From an uncultured Clostridia bacterium (GTDB lineage: Bacteria; Bacillota; Clostridia; Oscillospirales; Oscillospiraceae), in contig CAMEIU010000148.1 of assembly GCA_945918815.1 (NCBI GenBank), positions 1 through 5,423 on the forward strand: 5,423 bases of DNA, in the 5' to 3' direction. The notes under the pieces are model-generated. The model did no database searches. It saw only the letters and a program-made list of their open reading frames with translations, and was not told where the DNA came from. Shown one piece after another: positions 1 through 4,459 of the stretch (within the stretch, counting starts at the first letter, position 1; each line of letters opens with the position of its first letter). Both the position numbers and the translations under genes were made by a program.

Positions 1-691
1 AACGCCAGGAAGAGGAGCCATCCAGACCGGCGGAGGTGAAGGCGTCGAAGCCCAGCTCACCGGCGCGGGCGTGGATGTCATCGGCCACAGCCTTCAGGGA
101 GGCGAAGTCGGTGATGTCGTCCACAGAGTAGCCGGCCTCGGCCAGCAGAGCGGTGTTGGTGATGATGCCGTAGGCTTCGTAGCAGTAGCCGATGGCCTTG
201 ACTTCACCGGCGTCGTTTCTCAGGTTGAAGTCGTCGGTGGTCATCTCGTTGTAGACGGCGGTGCCGGCGAGATCCAGGCAGTAGTCGTCCCAGTTGGCCA
301 GGGCCTGCTTGTTGCCGACCTGGAACAGGGTGGGAGCGCCGTCCTTGCCCATCTGGGCGTTAAGAGTGGTGTCATAGTCGCCGGAAGCGGCGGTGACGAC
401 CTTGACGGGCACGCCGGTCTGGGCGGTGTAGGTTGCGGCCAGATCCTGCCAGGCCTGATCGGCTTCGGGCTTGAAGTTCAGGTAGTACACGGAGCCGCTG
501 GCGCTGCCGGAAGCGGCGGGCTCTTCAGCGGCGGGCTCTTCAGCGGCGGGCTCTTCAGCGGCGGGAGTCTCCGCGGCGGGTTCGTTGGCAGTCTGGCTCT
601 CAGCGGGCGTAGCTTCGTTGCTGCTGCTGGCGCAGGCAACCAGACCCAGAACCATGACCAATGCGAGAAGCAATGCGATGATCTTTTTCAT
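1..691 (-). CDS. Sugar ABC transporter substrate-binding lipoprotein, family 1 (N-terminal part, runs off left edge)
   Basis: An ATG at 691-689 opens a frame of 230 codons that is still open at position 1, so the C-terminal part is missing. Residues 1-20 are a lipoprotein signal peptide (MKKIIALLLALVMVLGLVAC): two lysines, a hydrophobic core and a lipobox, with Cys20 as the lipidation site. Residues 21-67 form a low-complexity linker rich in Ala, Glu, Pro and Ser, including three PAAEE units. The folded domain starts near Val68 (VYYLNF) and shows the N-terminal lobe typical of family-1 extracellular solute-binding proteins: a residue 81-99 segment WQDLAATYTAQTGVPVKVV, the DYDTTLNAQM stretch at 105-114, APTLFQVGN at 119-127, and IGYCYEAYGIITN at 167-179. 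Such proteins bind a sugar or oligosaccharide outside the membrane and hand it to an ABC permease. The start is fixed by an AGGAGG at 705-700, eight bases before the ATG. Codon use favours AAC, GAC, TAC and ATC, as in a highly expressed gene. The exact ligand cannot be read from this fragment. Confidence 0.88.
   Translation of the reverse strand, partial: MKKIIALLLALVMVLGLVACASSSNEATPAESQTANEPAAETPAAEEPAAEEPAAEEPAASGSASGSVYYLNFKPEADQAWQDLAATYTAQTGVPVKVVTAASGDYDTTLNAQMGKDGAPTLFQVGNKQALANWDDYCLDLAGTAVYNEMTTDDFNLRNDAGEVKAIGYCYEAYGIITNTALLAEAGYSVDDITDFASLKAVADDIHARAGELGFDAFTSAGLDGSSSWR
512..571 (-). repeat. 15-bp in-frame tandem repeat encoding the PAAEE linker
   Basis: Three perfect consecutive copies of a 15-bp unit (plus-strand agcggcgggctcttc) lie at 512-526, 527-541 and 542-556. 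A fourth, degenerate copy at 557-571 matches 11 of 15 bases. Because the unit is a multiple of three it adds or removes five residues (Pro-Ala-Ala-Glu-Glu) without shifting the frame. It encodes the flexible tether between the lipidated Cys20 and the ligand-binding domain of the minus-strand binding protein. Perfect copies suggest recent slippage, so copy number may vary between strains; that is an inference. Confidence 0.85.
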
Positions 692-732
692 AGTAAAATC
701 CTCCTATGTTTTTTGTCATGGAACGTCAATTC

Positions 733-746
733 TGGAAACGTTTCCA
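733..746. promoter_or_regulatory. Perfect palindromic LacI/CcpA-type operator
   Basis: TGGAAACGTTTCCA is a perfect 14-bp palindrome with a central CG. It fits the catabolite-responsive-element pattern TGNAARCGNWWNCA at every position and also the general operator form of LacI/GalR-family regulators. It lies just downstream of the leftward -10 box, roughly +6 to +20 of the expected transcript of the minus-strand sugar-binding protein. A bound protein there would block initiation or early elongation. Repression by CcpA or by a dedicated sugar-responsive LacI-family protein fits a sugar-uptake gene. Which regulator binds cannot be decided here, since none is encoded in the window. Confidence 0.75.
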
Positions 747-758
747 ATTCACGATATT

Positions 759-787
759 ATTATACACCCAAGTTTTTTTCAACACAA
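759..787 (-). promoter_or_regulatory. Leftward sigma-A promoter of the minus-strand binding-protein gene
   Basis: Read on the minus strand, a perfect TATAAT sits at 764-759 and a TTGTGT -35 candidate at 787-782, with a 17-bp spacer. The -10 is exact; the -35 matches only the TTG half of TTGACA. The expected start is near 752, giving a leader of about 60 nt ending in the AGGAGG site of the binding-protein gene. The weak -35 would suit a regulated promoter, in line with the adjoining operator. Confidence 0.65.
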
Positions 788-795
788 TAGAAAAA

Positions 796-809
796 ATGAA
801 ACGATTCCA
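796..809. promoter_or_regulatory. Second, imperfect operator-like site
   Basis: ATGAAACGATTCCA matches the perfect operator at 733-746 in 11 of 14 positions, including the central AAACG and the TTCCA half. It lies just upstream of the leftward -35 box. The central CG steps of the two sites are 63 bp apart, close to six turns of B-DNA, so both would face the same side of the helix. It could be an auxiliary operator for a bivalent LacI-family repressor. A chance match in this A/T-rich stretch is also possible. Confidence 0.4.
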
Positions 810-886
810 ATTTTCTGCGTTTTCGCCAAAAAGCAAGGGAAGATTTTGTTGAAACCTCTGACGCCCCCCGCCAAGCCCCCCATCGG

Positions 887-915
887 TTGAAAAGGGAAGA
901 GGGCTATGGTAAAAT
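887..915 (+). promoter_or_regulatory. Rightward sigma-A promoter, probably driving the nuclease operon
   Basis: TTGAAA at 887-892 and TAAAAT at 910-915 are each one base from consensus and are separated by exactly 17 bp. A TG dinucleotide at 907-908 adds an extended -10. This is the best plus-strand promoter upstream of the operon. The start is expected near 922, giving a leader of about 270 nt that contains the entire heptamer/hairpin element. No other gene lies between it and position 1193. Confidence 0.6.
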
Positions 916-951
916 GAAAAAAACAGACGAACGAATTGGGACTTGTAGAGC

Positions 952-1140
952 GAATTGACAATTGACAATGGACAATGGACAATTATGGTGTCGCTTCGCG
1001 ACGAATTAGAATTGACAGAAGCGAGATCAAGCAACACCGTAGGGGCCGCCCCTACGGATTTCTTCCTGGCGGGCAATCATTTCAATTATCCGCAAAGCGG
1101 ATACCTCCATTGTCAATTGTCAATTATCGATTGTCAATTC
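952..1140. repeat. Heptamer-bounded inverted-repeat element with three internal hairpins (MITE-like intergenic repeat)
   Basis: The left arm is a run of 7-bp units in perfect phase: AATTGAC at 953-959 and 960-966, AATGGAC at 967-973 and 974-980, then a decayed fifth. The right arm carries the inverted units GTCAATT at 1112-1118, 1119-1125 and 1133-1139, with ATCGATT at 1126-1132. The arms are therefore long imperfect terminal inverted repeats. Between them lie three perfect stem-loops: 990-1002 (5-bp stem, TTC loop), 1037-1057 (9-10 bp GC-rich stem) and 1087-1103 (7-bp stem, AAA loop). The whole could fold into a branched structure. It encodes no transposase and resembles small non-autonomous or structural intergenic repeats; I recall similar heptamer/hairpin repeats in gut Firmicutes but cannot confirm this here. 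No clear target-site duplication is visible. Confidence 0.7.
1037..1066 (+). terminator. Strong GC hairpin with short T-rich tail (possible attenuator)
   Basis: Bases 1037-1046 (CCGTAGGGGC) are the exact reverse complement of 1048-1057 (GCCCCTACGG), with a single central base. The RNA would form at least nine pairs with a CCG loop. On the plus strand it is followed by ATTTCTTCC, a poor but T-biased tract, so it could act as a weak intrinsic terminator between the 887-915 promoter and the nuclease operon. The opposite strand has no T tract. It may equally be only the central stem of the repeat element. Confidence 0.3.
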
Positions 1141-1192
1141 ATAGATAAATCCCATTTTCCCGTTCTGCGGGTGAAATCAAGGAGGGACCGCC

Positions 1193-2266
1193 ATGGTGCG
1201 AATTTTACATGCCGCCGATCTGCATTTGGATTCTCCCTTTGCGGCTCTGACGCCGGAGCAGGCGGCGGACCGCAGGAGGCTCCAGCGGCAGATTCCCGGC
1301 TTCCTGGCGGACCTGTGCCGGGAGCGGGACTGCCAATTGCTGCTGCTGGCGGGGGACGTGTTCGACGGGGCGCGGGTCTGCCCGGAGACGGTGGAGGCCC
1401 TGCGGTCCGCCTTTGCCCGCTGTCCGGCGGAGATCTTTATCGCGCCGGGCAACCACGATCCCTACACGCCGGATTCTCCCTGGACCAGAACCGCCTGGCC
1501 GGAGAATGTCCACGTGTTTACCGGCGATCTGGATTCCGTGACCCTGCCGGACCTGGGCTGCCGGGTCTGGGGGGCGGCCTTCCGGGGCCGGGAGGCCCGG
1601 GATCTGCTGCATCCGGTCCCTGTGGAGGACGGCCTGCTGGAAATCGGCGTCCTTCACGGCGACCCGGAGAATCCGGGCCCCTACAATCCCATGACCGCCG
1701 CCGAGATCGCCGCCTGCGGCCTGGACTATCTGGCCCTGGGCCACATTCATAAGACCGCTGCGCCGCGGCAGGCGGGTCGGACCTGGTATGGCTGGCCCGG
1801 CGTGGCCCTGGGCCGCGGCTTTGACGAGACCGGCGTCCACGGGGCCTTCCTGGCGGAGCTGGACGGCAAAACCTGCCGCGCCGCCCTGCTGCCTCTGCCG
1901 GGACCCCGGTATGAGACCTGGACCGTGGCGGCGGGGGAGGACCCGGAGGCGGCGGTCCTGTCTGCCCTGCCGCCGGACAGCCGGGAAACCGTCTGCCGCC
2001 TGATTCTGACCGGCGAGACCGCGCCCTTCGACCGGGCGGCCCTGGCGGAAAAGCTGTCGCCCCATTTCGCCGCCCTGGAGTTGCGGGACGAGACGGTCCC
2101 GTCCCGGGACCTGTGGGCGGACTGCGGCAGCCGGACCCTCCGGGGCCTGACCCTGGAGGCTCTGAAACGGCAGTATGACGCGGCGTCGGACCCGGAGACA
2201 CGCCGGACCGTGGCTCTGGCGGCCCGGTATGCCCTGGCTGCCCTGGAGGGGAGGGAAGCGCCGTGA
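1193..2266 (+). CDS. YhaO/SbcD-like DNA repair exonuclease (Mre11-type metallophosphoesterase)
   Basis: This 357-residue protein carries the full calcineurin-like phosphoesterase signature of the Mre11/SbcD family near its N-terminus: D9-x-H11 in ADLHLDSPF, GDVFD with Asp55, GNHD with Asn87-His88, LHGD with His155, and GHIH with His184 and His186. These residues bind two metal ions (usually Mn2+) in the family and catalyse phosphodiester cleavage, so the nuclease should be active. Residues from about 190 to 357 form the less conserved capping and partner-binding region. The length is a little below the roughly 400 residues I recall for Bacillus YhaO. The ATG at 1193 is supported by AAGGAGGG at 1179-1186, six bases upstream. 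The stop overlaps the next start (GTGA), and that next gene is a Rad50-like ATPase, as expected for a translationally coupled nuclease/ATPase complex in DNA-end or structure processing. SbcD proper is an alternative name, but the membrane-segment partner favours YhaO. Confidence 0.88.
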   Translation: MVRILHAADLHLDSPFAALTPEQAADRRRLQRQIPGFLADLCRERDCQLLLLAGDVFDGARVCPETVEALRSAFARCPAEIFIAPGNHDPYTPDSPWTRTAWPENVHVFTGDLDSVTLPDLGCRVWGAAFRGREARDLLHPVPVEDGLLEIGVLHGDPENPGPYNPMTAAEIAACGLDYLALGHIHKTAAPRQAGRTWYGWPGVALGRGFDETGVHGAFLAELDGKTCRAALLPLPGPRYETWTVAAGEDPEAAVLSALPPDSRETVCRLILTGETAPFDRAALAEKLSPHFAALELRDETVPSRDLWADCGSRTLRGLTLEALKRQYDAASDPETRRTVALAARYALAALEGREAP

Positions 2267-4281
2267 AAATTCTGGAGATGACCGCCTCCTTCGGCTGTCT
2301 GGATCACGCGGTTCTCAGGCTGGAGGACGGCGTCAATCTGCTGTGCCTGCCCAATGAGAAGGGAAAGACCACCTGGTCTGCCTTCCTGCTGGCCATGTTC
2401 TATGGGGTGGACAGCGGCGAGCGGGCCGGGAAGGGCCGCCTGCCGGTGAAGGAGCAGTACCGGCCCTGGAGCGGCGCGCCCATGGAAGGGACTCTGCTGC
2501 TGGAAGACCGGGGAAAGCGGCTGGTTTTGCAGCGGACCTCGGAGCGGGGAAAGCCCATGGGGACCTTCCGGGCCTACGACCCGGACACGGGCCTGGACGT
2601 GCCGGGCCTCACCGGGGAGAACTGCGGCGAGACCCTTTTGGGTGTGGAGCGGGCCGTGTTCCGGCGCAGCGCGTTCCTCTCCGGCCAGGAGCTGGCCGTC
2701 ACTCAGGACCAGGCCCTGGCCCGAAGATTGGGCAATCTGGCGTCCTCCGGCGCGGAGGCGGACAGCTATCCGGCGGCGGAGGCCCGGCTGAAAGCCTGGA
2801 AGAACCGCTGCCGCTATCATAAAACCGGCCTGCTGCCGGAAGCGGAGGCCCGGCTTCGGCAGACGGTGGAGACCCTGAATGCGGTGGAGGACCTGCGGCG
2901 GCAGCGTCTGGCAGCCGTCCAGGATCTGGCGGATCTGAATGCCGGGGCGGCGGCCCTGGAACAGCGGGACCGGGCCCAATGGCAGGCCCGGCGGACCGAA
3001 GCCCGGGACGCCCTGGCCCAGGCCAATCAGCAGGCGGAGACCCAGGCCGCCCGGGCGGCGGCTCTGCCGGAGACCGAGACGCTGCTCAATCTGGCGGCGA
3101 AGCTGGACCTGGCGGAGGCGCCCGCGGCCCCGTCGGAGGCGGTCTGCCCCCCGGCGCTCCAGGGCCTGGATGCGGCGGCGATTCTGCCCAAGGCCCAGCG
3201 GGACGTGCAGGCCTACGACCGGCTGACGGCCATGACGGCGCGTGGCAGCGGCGGATGGCTGCTGACGGCGTTGATTCTGCTGGCCCTGGGTGCGGCGGGC
3301 CTTCTGTGGCAAAAATGGGCGGCGGGAGCCGTCCTGCTGGTCCTGGCCCTGGCTTCCCTGGGCGGCTGGCTGCTGCTGCGGCGGCGGAACCGCCGGGTAG
3401 GGGAGAATCTGGACCGGGCCATGGACCTGCTGCGCCAATATGAAGCGGGGACCAGAGATGAGATTCTGCTGAAGGCCATGGCCCGGCGGGACGCCCTCCA
3501 GGCCGAGACCCGGCGGCAGCGGCAGGACTGGGAGACGGCCCTCTGCATCGAGGAAGCGGCGGCCTTCGCCCCGGAGGCGACGGATCTGCCGTCGGCCAAG
3601 GCGGCGGTACAGGCGGCGTTGGCGGTGCGGCGGCAGGCCCAGGAAGCCCAGCGGGCTGCGGAACAGGCCCAGGCCCAGTGGCAGACCCTGTCAGGCCCCG
3701 AGCCGCCCGGCAATCCGGCCCTGCGGGAGCTGCGGCTCTGGTGCGCGTCCCTGGAAGCCCAGGCGGCGGCGTTGGGGCAGCAGGAGCAGGCGTTGGGCGG
3801 CTGGGAGAAGCTGGACGCCAGGCGGCAGGCCTTGGAGGCGGAGATCGAACAATGGAAGCAGCGGGAGGCCGCCCTGGCCCTGGCCCAGGAGGCCCTGGCC
3901 GCGGCGGAGCGGCAGATGGCCCAGGTCTATGCCCCCCGGCTCACCGGCCTGGCGGGGGAATGCTTCCGGCGGCTGACCCAGGGCCGCTACGACGGCCTGA
4001 TTCTCATGGAGGATTTCCGGCTCCTGGCCCGGGAGGCGGAAACCGGCCTGACCCGCCCCCTGGCATCCCTGAGCCGCGGGACCCAGGACCAGGCCTGGCT
4101 GTCCCTGCGCCTGGCCATGACCCGTCTCCTGCTGCCTGAGGACGCGCCCCTGATTCTGGACGACGTGTTCGGAACCTTTGACGAAGCCAGAACCCGGACA
4201 GCCCTGAAACTCCTGAAAGAAGAGGGACGGCAAATTCTGGTCTTCACCTGCCGCGAACTGCCGCTGCCGGACCTTATGTAA
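2263..4281 (+). CDS. YhaN-like Rad50/SbcC-type ATPase with coiled coil and central membrane hairpin
   Basis: This 672-residue protein has its ATPase domain split between its two ends. The N-terminal lobe has a P-loop at residues 29-37 (LPNEKGKTT, with Leu where the first Walker A glycine normally stands) and a Q-loop candidate at Gln142 (FLSGQEL). Residues about 165-325 and 378-590 are rich in Ala, Gln, Glu and Arg and look like the two antiparallel coiled-coil strands. Between them, residues 331-349 and 353-372 are two hydrophobic helices linked by QKW and followed by RRRNRR, a membrane hairpin where SbcC/Rad50 has its zinc hook. The C-terminal lobe has the ABC signature LSRGTQDQ (603-610), Walker B LILDD (630-634) and D-loop GTFD (637-640). 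The start is GTG at 2263 inside the upstream stop region (4-bp overlap), behind a GGAGGGGAGGG stretch. It is shorter than the roughly 960-residue Bacillus YhaN I recall. It probably drives the upstream nuclease on DNA at the membrane. The usual switch histidine is not evident in ILVFTCRE (658-665). Confidence 0.85.
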   Translation: MKILEMTASFGCLDHAVLRLEDGVNLLCLPNEKGKTTWSAFLLAMFYGVDSGERAGKGRLPVKEQYRPWSGAPMEGTLLLEDRGKRLVLQRTSERGKPMGTFRAYDPDTGLDVPGLTGENCGETLLGVERAVFRRSAFLSGQELAVTQDQALARRLGNLASSGAEADSYPAAEARLKAWKNRCRYHKTGLLPEAEARLRQTVETLNAVEDLRRQRLAAVQDLADLNAGAAALEQRDRAQWQARRTEARDALAQANQQAETQAARAAALPETETLLNLAAKLDLAEAPAAPSEAVCPPALQGLDAAAILPKAQRDVQAYDRLTAMTARGSGGWLLTALILLALGAAGLLWQKWAAGAVLLVLALASLGGWLLLRRRNRRVGENLDRAMDLLRQYEAGTRDEILLKAMARRDALQAETRRQRQDWETALCIEEAAAFAPEATDLPSAKAAVQAALAVRRQAQEAQRAAEQAQAQWQTLSGPEPPGNPALRELRLWCASLEAQAAALGQQEQALGGWEKLDARRQALEAEIEQWKQREAALALAQEALAAAERQMAQVYAPRLTGLAGECFRRLTQGRYDGLILMEDFRLLAREAETGLTRPLASLSRGTQDQAWLSLRLAMTRLLLPEDAPLILDDVFGTFDEARTRTALKLLKEEGRQILVFTCRELPLPDLM

Positions 4282-4284
4282 ACC

Positions 4285-4332
4285 TCAAAAAGAAAAATGA
4301 TGTGGGTTCTGTTTGCATTGCTTTGTTTTTGA
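4285..4332 (+). terminator. Weak A/U-rich inverted repeat after the nuclease operon
   Basis: TCAAAAA at 4285-4291, just after the TAA of the ATPase gene, is the reverse complement of TTTTTGA at 4326-4332, with three more A-T pairs inside after one mismatch. The RNA stem would have almost no G-C pairs, so it is a poor intrinsic terminator. No better hairpin with a T run is visible between the operon and the next promoter, so some read-through into the downstream sugar-binding gene is plausible. Confidence 0.2.
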
Positions 4333-4368
4333 TGAAAAAACGGGCTGGAATTTATAGAAAAAAACAGG

Positions 4369-4397
4369 TTGCTTTCTCCTGGCATTTCCGCTACAAT
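4369..4397 (+). promoter_or_regulatory. Sigma-A promoter of the MglB-type binding-protein gene
   Basis: TTGCTT at 4369-4374 and TACAAT at 4392-4397 are separated by 17 bp. The -10 is one base off consensus; the -35 keeps TTG. Transcription should begin near 4404, about 56 nt before the ATG at 4460, leaving a short leader with a hairpin at its extreme 5' end. I found no copy of the palindromic operator seen at 733-746 near this promoter. Confidence 0.6.
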
Positions 4398-4409
4398 AGA
4401 GCTATAGGT

Positions 4410-4431
4410 GGGCAGTGTCTCTGCGCTGCCC
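4410..4431 (+). other. 5'-leader stem-loop ahead of the sugar-binding gene
   Basis: GGGCAG at 4410-4415 pairs with CTGCCC at 4426-4431. The stem extends inward by a U-G and a G-C pair to eight pairs around a six-base loop (4418-4423). It begins about six bases after the predicted transcription start and is not followed by a T run, so it is not a terminator. Hairpins this close to the 5' end often protect bacterial mRNAs from decay, which would suit an abundant binding protein; that role is inferred. It leaves the GGAGG at 4447-4451 free. Confidence 0.5.
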
Positions 4432-4459
4432 CCAATCATAATAATTGGAGGAAAAACAT

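Larger units (their letters stand above)
692..1192. other. Divergent intergenic region with two promoters, operators and a repeat element
   Basis: This 501-bp gap separates the leftward binding-protein gene from the rightward nuclease operon. From left to right it holds the ribosome site and leader of the minus gene (692-752), a palindromic operator (733-746), a leftward promoter (759-787), a second operator-like site (796-809), a C-rich stretch (863-882), a rightward promoter (887-915), a heptamer-bounded hairpin element (952-1140) and the ribosome site of the nuclease gene (1179-1186). I see no convincing gene: frames crossing it have no matching ribosome site and would translate the repeat. 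The stretch 810-886 is A/T-rich then C-rich, and I could assign nothing specific to it. Confidence 0.7.

Noticed and set aside
71..790. 239-codon plus-strand frame across the left binding-protein gene
   Set aside because: It mirrors the real minus-strand lipoprotein gene, which has a signal peptide, AGGAGG site and promoter. The plus-strand product is Gly/Val-rich with no recognisable domain and runs into the leftward promoter.
726..1076. 116-codon minus-strand frame in the intergenic region
   Set aside because: It translates the heptamer repeat, the GC hairpin and the promoter DNA, with no ribosome site. It looks like a typical spurious call over intergenic repeats.
952..1140. CRISPR array
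   Set aside because: The units are 7-bp direct tandem repeats without spacers and the two arrays are inverted, so they do not have CRISPR repeat-spacer architecture.
1117..1147. Promoter TTGTCA / TAGATA just before the nuclease gene
   Set aside because: The spacer is 19 bp and the -10 matches only three positions; the 887-915 promoter is far better.
940..1150. Target-site duplication flanking the repeat element
   Set aside because: TAGAG on the left and TAGAT on the right share only four bases and are not at matching distances from the ends, so this is not convincing.
955..1752. 265-codon plus-strand frame starting in the repeat
   Set aside because: Its first part is repeat DNA and the rest overlaps the metallophosphoesterase gene out of frame with Pro/Gly/Arg-rich sequence.
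1747..3438. 563-codon open frame on the minus strand opposite the nuclease and ATPase genes
   Set aside because: It is antisense to two genes with clear motifs, has low-complexity Gln/Arg/Pro/Gly composition and no ribosome site. Long antisense frames are expected in G+C-rich DNA.
4282..4459. Riboswitch in the gap before the MglB-like gene
   Set aside because: The predicted leader is only about 56 nt with one simple hairpin, too short for any riboswitch class I could recognise.
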